42,476 nt of DNA, taken from NCBI GenBank assembly GCA_902801475.1, contig CADCIO010000024.1, positions 1 to 42,476 on the forward strand. Reading direction: 5' to 3'. Position 1 is the first letter of the stretch, and every line of letters begins with the position of its first letter. The translations under genes were made by a program, and so were the position numbers. The DNA is from an uncultured Bacteroidales bacterium (GTDB taxonomy: Bacteria > Bacteroidota > Bacteroidia > Bacteroidales > Bacteroidaceae). Shown here piece by piece: positions 7,887-15,336 of the stretch. Under the pieces are notes generated by a model that did not search any database, had not been told where the DNA came from, and saw nothing but the letters and a program-made list of their open reading frames with translations.

Positions 7887-8732
7887 ATGCCACTAACATT
7901 TTTTAGCCTTGGCAGCGGCAGTTGCGGCAATTGTTACTATCTTGCGACAGAATCTGACGCCATCATCATTGATTGTGGCGTCAGCATTCGTCGTTTCAAG
8001 AAGAATATGCAAGAATATGGGATGAAGATTGGCAAGGTGAAGGGCATGATCATCACCCACGACCACGCCGATCACATCAAAGCCGCTGGCAAACTCAGCA
8101 GGGAATACAACATCCCTGTCTTTGCCACACCGCTCATCCATGAGGGTATGGACAAGAACTGGCAGAACTCCGTAAAGATTCCTGTGGAGAATCGCCACAA
8201 TATTGACAAGGAAGAGCCTTTCGAGATTGGCAGTTTCCGCATCACAGCCTTTCCCCTTCCCCACGATGCCTCTGAGAATGTCGGTTACTACATCGAGGTG
8301 GGCGATTACCGCTTCACCATCATGACCGATGTGGGCGATGTGACTGAACACGTGAAGGAGTACATCCTGAAAAGCACGCACCTCATCCTCGAAGCCAACT
8401 ACGACGAGGAGATGCTGCGCCAGGGACGCTACCCTGAGATTCTGAAGGAGCGCATTGTCAGCGGACACGGGCATCTGTCGAACAAGAAAGCCGCATCGGC
8501 ACTTGCCGAGAACTTCCACGAGGACATCAAGAACGTATGGCTTTGCCACTTGAGCGAAGAGAACAACCACCCCGAACTGGCACGCAAGACAGTGGAAACT
8601 GTGTTGCGCAGTTATGGCATCATTGCCGGTGTGGACTTCTCGCTCGATGTGTTGCGACGCAAGATTCCTACAGGGCCTTTCCAACTCGGAGAAGTGGCAA
8701 ACCGCCAATACAGCCTTGCTTTTGAGGGATAA
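7887..8732 (+). CDS. MBL-fold metallo-hydrolase, WalJ/YycJ-like
   Basis: A 281-residue metallo-beta-lactamase-fold protein. The metal-binding motif THDHADH (HxHxDH) and the N-terminal LGSGSCGN sequence are characteristic of the YycJ/WalJ group, which has been linked to DNA repair exonuclease activity and cell-wall control in Firmicutes. The role in Bacteroidota is inferred. No signal peptide is present, so it is cytoplasmic. The frame is open back to 7812 within aspS, but ATG 7887 starts at the family N-terminus (MPLTFFSLGSG) and lies 4 bases after the aspS stop. Confidence 0.88.
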   Translation: MPLTFFSLGSGSCGNCYYLATESDAIIIDCGVSIRRFKKNMQEYGMKIGKVKGMIITHDHADHIKAAGKLSREYNIPVFATPLIHEGMDKNWQNSVKIPVENRHNIDKEEPFEIGSFRITAFPLPHDASENVGYYIEVGDYRFTIMTDVGDVTEHVKEYILKSTHLILEANYDEEMLRQGRYPEILKERIVSGHGHLSNKKAASALAENFHEDIKNVWLCHLSEENNHPELARKTVETVLRSYGIIAGVDFSLDVLRRKIPTGPFQLGEVANRQYSLAFEG

Positions 8733-8779
8733 AATTCTTAATTAAACAAAAAATCGCCCAAATTCTCAAGAAAAATTCG

Positions 8780-8787
8780 TACCTTTG
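8780..8787 (+). promoter_or_regulatory. -7 box upstream of the GT5-like gene
   Basis: TACCTTTG at 8780-8787, 38 bases before the ATG at 8826. The 93-base gap after the preceding gene supports a new transcription unit. No clear -33 TTG is visible. Confidence 0.5.
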
Positions 8788-8825
8788 CATATCTTTTCGT
8801 ACACTAACGGGAAGCAAACTAAAGC

Positions 8826-9650
8826 ATGGAAGCCAAGAAAGTACTTTTTATTACCACAGAAATCGAGCCCTTCGTTCCAGAGAATAAAACCTCTCGGAAG
8901 GGTCGTCTTCTGCCACAATCCATTCAAGAACTCGGACACGAAATTAGAACATTCTCGCCAAAATGGGGCAACATCAATGAACGTCGCAACCAGTTGCATG
9001 AGGTAATCCGTTTGTCGGGCATGAACCTCATCATTGATGACACCGACCATCCTCTTATTATTAAGGTGGCCACCCTTACTGCGGCAAAGATGCAGGTTTA
9101 TTTCATCGACAACGACGACTACTTCATGAAGCGTGGCATCCTCACTGACAAGGAAGGTAAGGAGTATGCCGACAACGGCGAACGTGCTATCTTCTATGCT
9201 CGTGGTGTGTTGGAAACTGTCAAGAAGCTTGGATGGCGTCCTGACATCATCCATTGCTACGGATGGGCTGCTGCTCTGGCACCCTTCTACATCAAGCAGG
9301 CATACTACGACGAGCCTTCTTTCCGTGATGCGAAAGTGGTGATGGAAGTGTCTCCCAAAGAATTTGAAAAAGACCTTGGTGTTGAAAACGCCAAGTTCGT
9401 GGAATATAAAGATGCGCACTATGCCGACGTCAAGGAACTCTGCAGCGAGGCTTACGGCCACACTGAAATGGAGAAGATTGGCGTGAAGTTTGCTGATGGC
9501 GTCATCATTGAGAACAACGACGTTGACCCATCCATCATCGAATATGCCAAGTCGTTAGGTCGTCCTATTCTCGACCCTGTTGAGGGAGATGACTTCAACG
9601 AGATTTACAACGCTTTCTATCGTAAAATAGCAGAAGAGTCAAACAACTGA
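8826..9650 (+). CDS. Glycogen/starch synthase-like GT5 N-terminal domain protein
   Basis: A 274-residue protein matching only the N-terminal Rossmann domain of GlgA-type starch synthases (GT5), which are normally about 480 residues with two domains. The start KKVLFITTEIEPF matches the GlgA strand 1, but the ADP-glucose-binding KxGG motif that should follow is replaced by NKTSRKGR. The C-terminal nucleotide-binding half is absent, and the gene ends cleanly. Catalysis as a glycogen synthase is therefore doubtful. Homologues of this short form are, as I recall, common in Bacteroidales, next to a DUF4270 gene as here (5 bases downstream). The real function is unknown. Confidence 0.8.
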   Translation: MEAKKVLFITTEIEPFVPENKTSRKGRLLPQSIQELGHEIRTFSPKWGNINERRNQLHEVIRLSGMNLIIDDTDHPLIIKVATLTAAKMQVYFIDNDDYFMKRGILTDKEGKEYADNGERAIFYARGVLETVKKLGWRPDIIHCYGWAAALAPFYIKQAYYDEPSFRDAKVVMEVSPKEFEKDLGVENAKFVEYKDAHYADVKELCSEAYGHTEMEKIGVKFADGVIIENNDVDPSIIEYAKSLGRPILDPVEGDDFNEIYNAFYRKIAEESNN

Positions 9651-9654
9651 TTTC

Positions 9655-11016
9655 ATGTCTAAGTTCACACATCTCTTTGCTTGGGTCATCACCCTGCTTG
9701 TGCTGGTTGCTTGCGATGACAACACCGCCACCCTTGGTGTGGACATGATGCCGTCACAAGACCTCGTCACCAAGAACTATCAAGTGTATGATGTCACCAC
9801 AGAATCCTATGCTGTAGGCGACTCCGTGCTGGCTCGAACCACCAAGTCCTATCTGGGACGTTTTACCGACCCTGAGACCAACACCACCGTCATGAGCGAC
9901 TTCATGGCACAGTTCCACAGCGATGAAGGATTCACTATCCAACCCTCTGTGTTCAACGACTCCTGCACACGCTTTGACCTCAGACTCTTCATCGATGATT
10001 TTGTGGGCGATTCCCTTCAGCGATTTAAGATCAGCGTCTATGAGTTGGACAAGACGCTTGACCCCAATGCCGACTACTACACCGACATTGACCCGACCGA
10101 TTACTACGACACCAACTCGGAGCCCATCGCCACCAAGTGGTTCACCATCAGCGACCGCACCATTGAGGATGCTGACCGATGGACTTCTTCCTATACCAAC
10201 AACATACGCATCAGTCTGCCCAACAGCCTTGGCACACAAATCATCCGTGATTTCAAGGCAAATCCTGAGCATTTCGCCAATACTGCTGCTTGGCAGAAGA
10301 GTGGCAACCCATGCAGTAAGGGTCTCTATTTCAAGTTGGAATACGGCGATGGCGCAATGGCATACATCAACCTCGTACAGCTCAACATCTTCTATCGCTA
10401 CCACGACGACTACATCGATCGCGACACTGTTGGCATGGCATCTTTTGCAGCCACCGACGCTGTGGTGCAGGCCACCCATTTCAAGAACTACAACCTCGAC
10501 AAACTGCTCGACGACAAGAGTGTCACTTACCTGAAGAGCCCAGCCGGCATCTTCACCCTTGCCACCTTGCCAGCCGACCAGATTGACGTGAACGATACCA
10601 TCAATTCAGCCAAACTCACATTCACACGCTACAACGATGTGGTGGAGAGCCCCTTCAAGCTCAACATCCCCAACACCGTGCTCATGGTGCGTTTGGACGA
10701 TTATCTGGACGGATTCTTCGAGAACTACCAAGTCAATGATGGTAAGGAATCCTACCTTGCCACCTTCAACAGCAGCACCAACACTTACCAGTTCAGCAAC
10801 ATCGCTCGTCTCATCACACGCATGGCGAGGGAGAAGAAGAACGGCACAGCCTCAGAGAACTGGAACAAGGTGCTCATCATTCCTGTGGAGCCTACCAAAG
10901 ACTCCAACGGAAACATCGTGAAGCTCAACCACGACTTCAGCATGAACTGTGCCAAACTCATGGGAGGAACTGCCAACAAGGTAAAGCTCGAAGTGATCTA
11001 CACGAACTTCAAATAA
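9655..11016 (+). CDS. DUF4270 family lipoprotein
   Basis: A 453-residue exported lipoprotein. The signal peptide (residues 1-19) has a hydrophobic core ITLLVLVA followed by Cys20 and then DDN; Asp after the lipidated Cys is typical of Bacteroidota lipoproteins. The rest is a soluble, Asp- and Thr-rich domain consistent with DUF4270, a Bacteroidota family of unknown function. It follows the GT5-like gene by 4 bases and is probably translated from the same message. It is convergent with the YqiA-like gene, the two being separated by an octanucleotide repeat array. Confidence 0.82.
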   Translation: MSKFTHLFAWVITLLVLVACDDNTATLGVDMMPSQDLVTKNYQVYDVTTESYAVGDSVLARTTKSYLGRFTDPETNTTVMSDFMAQFHSDEGFTIQPSVFNDSCTRFDLRLFIDDFVGDSLQRFKISVYELDKTLDPNADYYTDIDPTDYYDTNSEPIATKWFTISDRTIEDADRWTSSYTNNIRISLPNSLGTQIIRDFKANPEHFANTAAWQKSGNPCSKGLYFKLEYGDGAMAYINLVQLNIFYRYHDDYIDRDTVGMASFAATDAVVQATHFKNYNLDKLLDDKSVTYLKSPAGIFTLATLPADQIDVNDTINSAKLTFTRYNDVVESPFKLNIPNTVLMVRLDDYLDGFFENYQVNDGKESYLATFNSSTNTYQFSNIARLITRMAREKKNGTASENWNKVLIIPVEPTKDSNGNIVKLNHDFSMNCAKLMGGTANKVKLEVIYTNFK

Positions 11017-11028
11017 GAATGGCAGAAT

Positions 11029-11068
11029 TCTTCAATCTTTCAATTCTTTAATCTCTCAATTTTTCAAT
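11029..11068. repeat. Octanucleotide tandem repeat at the yqiA-like 3' end
   Basis: Five units of 8 bases with the pattern YYTTCAAT (minus strand ATTGAARR) run from 11029 to 11068. The minus-strand hydrolase gene ends inside the array: its stop (11050..11048) and last residues IEKLRD are made of repeat units. Purines lie on the strand of that gene's message. Confidence 0.75.
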
Positions 11069-11629
11069 CAAGGGAATCACCACCTTCTTGATCACCTTCT
11101 CCGTCAACTGATGTTCCCCATCAAAGCGGATGACGTGGTCTGCAAGGTAATTCTTCTTGAAGAGCGCTTCTGCGTTCGTCACCTTGGTGTCGTGCAGTCC
11201 CACCAGACACCAGCACCCTTCCTTATCCTCTGGCGTGATGTCCTTGAACTGCTGACGTTCCATCTGGTTGAAATGCAGGATGATGTCCCTCGTGATCTTG
11301 AAGGTCTTCGCGCCGTCATGCCTTCCGTTGAAGAAATGGTATTCACCCGTCTTCAACACCTTCGAGTTCGTTGACATCGTGAAGGCAGGGTTCACCAGAA
11401 TACGTCTGAATCCACGCATCTGCTGAGCATACATACCTCCCATACTCGTACCTACGATCATGTCGGGCTGCTCCTGCTCACACAACTCCTTCAGATAAGG
11501 CAACGCCTCCGCAGGGTCAACTGGGATGTCGGGAGCCACCACCTCATCGTTCGGCAGTTCCCTGCGCAAAGTCTCTACGGTTCCGCTGGCATGCGATGAA
11601 CCAAATCCATGAAAGTAAATCAGTTTCAT
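11048..11629 (-). CDS. YqiA/YcfP-like alpha/beta-fold hydrolase
   Basis: A 193-residue cytoplasmic alpha/beta hydrolase. FHGFGSS near the N-terminus forms the oxyanion region. GTSMGG (60-65) is the nucleophile elbow with Ser62, and a late His in GEHQL is the likely catalytic base. The size and motifs fit the UPF0227/YqiA esterase group. Its start overlaps the stop of the upstream ABC ATPase gene by 4 bases (ATGA), so the two are translationally coupled. Its last codons are built from an octanucleotide repeat. The substrate is unknown. Confidence 0.85.
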   Translation of the reverse strand: MKLIYFHGFGSSHASGTVETLRRELPNDEVVAPDIPVDPAEALPYLKELCEQEQPDMIVGTSMGGMYAQQMRGFRRILVNPAFTMSTNSKVLKTGEYHFFNGRHDGAKTFKITRDIILHFNQMERQQFKDITPEDKEGCWCLVGLHDTKVTNAEALFKKNYLADHVIRFDGEHQLTEKVIKKVVIPLIEKLRD

Positions 11630-13257
11630 ACTATCTTCTTTAAATAAATTTCGTGGTCAATGTTCTTTGGATATTCCTCCCGATAATGCGTCACCATCAG
11701 CATCGTCTTGTGAGGGCGTTGGCAGAACACCTCGATGATGTCCTTCACCAAGCGTCGGTTCTTCAGATCCAGCCCATGCAGCGGCTCGTCCAGAATCAGC
11801 AACGCTGGATCCTTCACGAATGCCCTTGCCAGCAACACGAGCCTTTGTTCGCCGCTGCTCAGCTTCAGGAACGTCGTGTCGGCATATTGCTTCACGCCAA
11901 AGATGTCCATCCAGAACTCGCACACAGCTCGTTGCTCAGGCTTCGGCTTCCTGTACAGTCCTGACACGTCACTCAGTCCGCTTGCCACGATGTCGATGGC
12001 AGGAATGTCCTTCATATAGGCGCGATGCATCTCTGGCGAGATATAACCGATATGTCGCTTGATGTCCCAGATGCTCTCGCCCTTGCCTCGCTGATGACCG
12101 AACAGCACGATGTCATTCGCATAACTCTGCGGATTGTCGGCACACACGATGCTCAGCAACGTCGATTTCCCTGCTCCATTTTCACCATTCAGTGCCCAAT
12201 GCTCACCTTCCTTCACCGTCAGGTTCAAGTCCTTCAAGATGGTGCGTTCCCCATAACGGATGTTCACGTTCCTGAACTCGATGACAGTCTCCTCACCATC
12301 TTCCATCTGACTTCTTCCATCAGCCATCAGACTTCTTCCTTCTTCCATCTTCCATCTTCCTTCTTCCATCTCCAATATCGCCTTTGCCTTCGCCTCCGTC
12401 AGCATCCTCGCTGGCACAGGTTCGCTGCTCTCCTTAAACTCCTGCTGCGTCATCTTCCTGCCCACCTTCAAGTCCTTCACCGTCACCACATGCGTGATGA
12501 AATCAGGGATGTCGTCCGTCTTCGACAGCACCAGCACCACCGACACATTCGTCTCCCTCGTCAACAAGGTCAGGAACTCTGCCAGCTGCGCGCGCGCCGT
12601 CACATCCAGTCCGATGAACGGATTGTCCATAATCAGCACCCTCGGATTCGTCAGCAGCGTCTTCGTCAACTGAAACTTCCTCAGTTCCCCGCTGCTCAGC
12701 AGGATGATATGCTTGTCCAGCAACTGCTCCAGATGGAAAATCTCATACAGATGCTTCCTCACCTTCTCCAGCTCCGCATGCATCAGCCGCTTATCCTCTG
12801 CCTCCTGGCGCAAGCGCTCCTGCTCCTGCTCAGGCGTCTCGTCCCTCACCAGGAACTTGTCGAACACGGTCTTCCTCGTCAACCCCTCCTCAGCCATGCG
12901 GAACGACTCCGCCAGCAAATCCCTCACCAGCGGCGTCTCCTCGATGTCATTCTGGTTCCAGCGCTGCTGATAGTAATACACCCCCTCCGTCGTCCCATAC
13001 GAATCCCTGAACGTCAGGTACTTGATGTTGTCGCTCACCATCTTTGCCCTGCTCGGCGCAAAGTCATACTTCACCTCCTGCATCGGCATCAGCGCGCACT
13101 TTCCAGTCAGCACATCCACCAGCCGCGTCTTTCCACTGCCGTTGTCACCCACAATCGCCAGCTGCTCCCCTGCAAGCAACTCAAAGTCAATCGGCGCACC
13201 CATCCTCATCTGCGGATGACGCACCACTCCGCCTTTCACTTCAATGATTTTCTGCAT
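11626..13257 (-). CDS. Twin ABC ATPase, ModF/PhrA-like
   Basis: A 543-residue soluble protein with two ABC domains and no membrane segments, as in ModF (PhrA). Domain 1 has Walker A GDNGSGKT (37-44), signature LSSGELRK (187-194) and a degenerate Walker B, LIMDNP (208-213), with Asn where the catalytic Glu should be. Domain 2 has Walker A GENGAGKST, signature LSSGEQRL and an intact Walker B, LILDEP. Only one site therefore looks fully hydrolytic. The linker (about 297-323) is a 7-residue repeat encoded by an 11-unit heptanucleotide array. ModF-type proteins are associated with molybdate transport genes, but none is nearby, so the role is open. It is coupled to the downstream hydrolase. Confidence 0.85.
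   Translation of the reverse strand: MQKIIEVKGGVVRHPQMRMGAPIDFELLAGEQLAIVGDNGSGKTRLVDVLTGKCALMPMQEVKYDFAPSRAKMVSDNIKYLTFRDSYGTTEGVYYYQQRWNQNDIEETPLVRDLLAESFRMAEEGLTRKTVFDKFLVRDETPEQEQERLRQEAEDKRLMHAELEKVRKHLYEIFHLEQLLDKHIILLSSGELRKFQLTKTLLTNPRVLIMDNPFIGLDVTARAQLAEFLTLLTRETNVSVVLVLSKTDDIPDFITHVVTVKDLKVGRKMTQQEFKESSEPVPARMLTEAKAKAILEMEEGRWKMEEGRSLMADGRSQMEDGEETVIEFRNVNIRYGERTILKDLNLTVKEGEHWALNGENGAGKSTLLSIVCADNPQSYANDIVLFGHQRGKGESIWDIKRHIGYISPEMHRAYMKDIPAIDIVASGLSDVSGLYRKPKPEQRAVCEFWMDIFGVKQYADTTFLKLSSGEQRLVLLARAFVKDPALLILDEPLHGLDLKNRRLVKDIIEVFCQRPHKTMLMVTHYREEYPKNIDHEIYLKKIV
12295..12371. repeat. Eleven-unit heptanucleotide array inside the ABC ATPase gene
   Basis: Exactly 77 bases form 11 uninterrupted 7-base units (plus strand TCCATCT and variants such as GACTTCT, TCCTTCT). 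Seven is not a multiple of three, so three units encode a seven-residue peptide repeat of the form MxxGRxx in the linker between the two ATPase domains. The purine-rich strand is the coding strand. The same class of array is found between genes elsewhere in the window. Confidence 0.85.
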
Positions 13258-13277
13258 ATCTCTTTCTAATTATGGTG

Positions 13278-13285
13278 CAAAGTTA
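13278..13285 (-). promoter_or_regulatory. -7 box of the ABC ATPase gene
   Basis: TAACTTTG on the minus strand, about 20 bases upstream of the start at 13257. The -33 element is not clear. Confidence 0.5.
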
Positions 13286-13778
13286 CAACATTTTACTAAG
13301 ATATACCTGTTGGATGAATTAAAATAATGCCATCATGCAATTTTTCTAAAGTCACAAAGTCACTTTTCCAAATGTTGATGCGTAAGGGTGAAACAGATAA
13401 AAATTGGAGTTTTTGTCATAATTAAAGAAAATTATACTCATGCCCTAAAGACCTCTGCGAATGGCTTAAAAACAAAGAAAAGTGTCCCGTCGACAACTAT
13501 TGAAATTGCTAACGGCAAAGCATCAAAGAGGTGACGGCAAAAAGGTGGATTGCTGACGGCAAATTTGGAATCATAGAATCGGGTTGAAAACGAATACAAA
13601 TTGAACGGATCGGGCAAGATTCAGAAAGTACAGAAGGTACAGAAAAATTATCTGCGTAATTCGTTTAATCTACCGCTAGCGGTGATGTTTCAAAGAACAG
13701 CTCCCTTATGGGGAAATTACGGGAATTATGGGAATAAAAGTTATCATTAAGATTTGTGTTCTGCTTTGTCCTGTTTTG
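13286..13778. other. Long gene-poor gap with short repeats
   Basis: No convincing gene lies between the ABC ATPase promoter and the hisH promoter. The stretch holds three 22-base-spaced direct repeats (13508-13563), a perfect 12-base palindrome ACCGCTAGCGGT (13672-13683) and a short repeated phrase around 13711-13735 (ACGGGAATTATGGGAAT). It ends in an orphan plus-strand terminator. The remaining sequence is A-rich and shows nothing I recognise. Confidence 0.6.
13508..13563 (+). repeat. Three direct repeats at exact 22-base spacing
   Basis: GCTAACGGCAAA (13508), GGTGACGGCAAA (13530) and GCTGACGGCAAA (13552) share the core ACGGCAAA, and their starts are exactly 22 bases apart, about two helical turns. 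This is the layout of iterons or of a multi-site operator. There is no replication gene nearby. The function is unknown. Confidence 0.65.
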
Positions 13779-13810
13779 AAGGTGCCTCCATGTGGGGCGC
13801 CTTATTTTTT
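13779..13810 (+). terminator. Orphan intrinsic terminator upstream of the his cluster
   Basis: AAGGTGCC (13779-13786) pairs with GGCGCCTT (13796-13803), with one G-T wobble, followed by six T at 13805-13810. It lies upstream of the hisH promoter and downstream of no recognised plus-strand gene. It may end a small RNA or insulate the his operon. Confidence 0.6.
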
Positions 13811-13850
13811 GTCATGAAACGGGCATTTTCCGCTGTTTTCTTATTAAATA

Positions 13851-13883
13851 TTGTGTATATGTCGGAAAAATGTTGTACCTTTG
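13851..13883 (+). promoter_or_regulatory. Promoter of the his-lys cluster
   Basis: TTG at 13851-13853, 22 bases, then TACCTTTG at 13876-13883, about 30 bases before the hisH ATG. No histidine-rich leader peptide is visible between promoter and hisH. Confidence 0.6.
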
Positions 13884-13913
13884 TGCCCGTTTTTAGTGGT
13901 TTAGTGAAGCAAA

Positions 13914-14516
13914 ATGGACGTAGCAATCGTAAAATATAATGCTGGTAACATCGGTTCGGTGGAGAATGCGGTGCGCCGATTGGGTCTTGTGCCTATGGTG
14001 ACGGACGATGTGGAGAGGATTCAGAAGGCTGACCGTGTGATCTTCCCAGGACAGGGTGAGGCGCACAGTACGATGGCGTATCTGAAGGAGCGCCGTCTGG
14101 ATGAGGTGATCGTGGGACTGAAGCAGCCTGTGCTGGGCATCTGCATCGGTATGCAGCTGTTGTGCCGTCACAGCGAGGAACATGACACGGATTGTCTTGG
14201 TGTGTTTGATGTGGACGTGAAGCGTTTCATTCCTCAGCGGCACGAGGACAAGGTGCCTCAGATGGGTTGGAACACGGTGGAGGACACGAAGTCGGAGCTG
14301 TTCGCAGGGTTCGAGAAGCCTGAGTTTGTGTATTTCATCCACAGTTTCTATGTGCCCAAGTGCGACTGGACCATTGCGACGACTGACTACATACAGCCCT
14401 ACTCTTCTGCGCTGCACAAGGACAATTTCTTTGCCACGCAGTTCCATCCGGAGAAGAGCGGACGAGTGGGTGAACAGATTTTGAAGAACTTTATTGAATT
14501 GAAAATTGAGAATTGA
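13914..14516 (+). CDS. hisH: Imidazole glycerol phosphate synthase, glutaminase subunit HisH
   Basis: A 200-residue class I glutamine amidotransferase that releases ammonia from glutamine for HisF at step 5 of histidine synthesis. The nucleophile is Cys77 in GICIGMQLL, and the catalytic His and Glu are in FHPEKSG near the C-terminus. The N-terminus (VAIVKYNAGNIGSVENA) is typical. It is the first gene after the promoter at 13851-13883 and is followed by hisA, hisF and hisIE. The last residues (LKIEN) and the stop are encoded in a heptanucleotide repeat array that continues past the gene, an apparent repeat-derived C-terminal tail. Confidence 0.95.
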   Translation: MDVAIVKYNAGNIGSVENAVRRLGLVPMVTDDVERIQKADRVIFPGQGEAHSTMAYLKERRLDEVIVGLKQPVLGICIGMQLLCRHSEEHDTDCLGVFDVDVKRFIPQRHEDKVPQMGWNTVEDTKSELFAGFEKPEFVYFIHSFYVPKCDWTIATTDYIQPYSSALHKDNFFATQFHPEKSGRVGEQILKNFIELKIEN

Positions 14517-14532
14517 AAGTTGAAAATTGGAT
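14498..14532. repeat. Heptanucleotide array at the hisH 3' end
   Basis: Five 7-base units (ATTGAAA, ATTGAGA, ATTGAAA, GTTGAAA, ATTGGAT) run through the hisH stop codon (14514-14516) and into the hisH-hisA gap. Purines lie on the message strand. Confidence 0.75.
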
Positions 14533-14564
14533 ATAGAGGGGTTGATAAATTGATGTATTGAACT

Positions 14565-15287
14565 ATGATTGAGATCATTCCTGCAATAGACATTATTGAT
14601 GGCAAATGTGTGCGTCTGACTCAGGGCGACTACGGCACGAAGAAGGTGTATAACGAAGATCCTTTGGAGGTGGCGAAGATGTTTGAGGCTCATGGCGTCA
14701 GACGCTTGCACACGGTGGATTTGGACGGTGCGCGTTCTGCCCACATCGTGAACTATAAGACCATTGAGCGCATTGCTGACCACACGAGTCTGGTGATTGA
14801 CTTTGGTGGCGGCATCAAGAGCGACGAGGACATTGACATCGCTTTTGCCAGCGGTGCGACGATGGTGACCATCGGCAGTGTGGCGGTGAAGAACCCTACC
14901 CTGTTTGAGACTTGGCTCGAGAAGTACAACGACAATAAGATTATCCTGGGTGCAGACGTGAAGCACGGGCGCATCAGCATCAACGGCTGGAAGGAAGAGG
15001 GAGAGGACGAGCTGCTGCCGTTCCTGCATCGCTATGTGGCGAAGGGTGTTGACAATGTGCTCTGCACGGACATCAGCAAGGACGGTATGCTGGAAGGACC
15101 CGCCTTGAAGCTGTATGAGGACGTGATGGCGGAGTTCCCAGAACTGCACCTGATTGCCAGTGGTGGCGTGAGCTGCATTGAAGACATCGACCTGCTGAAC
15201 TCGGCTGGCATCCCTGCTGTGGTGTTTGGCAAGGCGATTTATGAGGGCAGGATTAAGATGGAGGAACTGGAGAAGTATTTGGGGTAA
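14565..15287 (+). CDS. hisA: Phosphoribosylformimino-AICAR ribotide isomerase HisA
   Basis: A 240-residue TIM barrel that catalyses the Amadori rearrangement of ProFAR to PRFAR, step 4 of histidine synthesis. The N-terminal IIPAIDIIDGKCVRL contains the catalytic Asp (residue 9). The second half has ADVKHGRISINGW and CTDISKDGMLEGP, holding the second catalytic Asp and phosphate-binding loops. The length is typical. It lies 48 bases after hisH, in a gap partly filled by the heptanucleotide array. Its own downstream gap carries another array. Confidence 0.96.
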   Translation: MIEIIPAIDIIDGKCVRLTQGDYGTKKVYNEDPLEVAKMFEAHGVRRLHTVDLDGARSAHIVNYKTIERIADHTSLVIDFGGGIKSDEDIDIAFASGATMVTIGSVAVKNPTLFETWLEKYNDNKIILGADVKHGRISINGWKEEGEDELLPFLHRYVAKGVDNVLCTDISKDGMLEGPALKLYEDVMAEFPELHLIASGGVSCIEDIDLLNSAGIPAVVFGKAIYEGRIKMEELEKYLG

Positions 15288-15288
15288 T

Positions 15289-15330
15289 AGAGAGGTTAGA
15301 GGTTAGAGTTGAGAGTTGACAGTTAAAATT
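15289..15330. repeat. Heptanucleotide array between hisA and hisF
   Basis: Six 7-base units (such as TTAGAGG, TTAGAGT, TGAGAGT, TGACAGT) begin one base after the hisA stop and end 6 bases before the hisF start. Purines lie mainly on the message strand. The array fills the intercistronic space. Confidence 0.75.
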
Positions 15331-15336
15331 AGGAAG

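Noticed and set aside
12025..13269. A 414-codon plus-strand frame opposite the ABC ATPase
   Set aside because: It is His/Arg/Leu/Gln-rich with no family motif and lies fully antisense to a gene with clear ATPase motifs.
13893..15149. A 418-codon minus-strand frame across hisH and hisA
   Set aside because: It is antisense to two certain genes and crosses the hisH repeat array. It has no recognisable domain.
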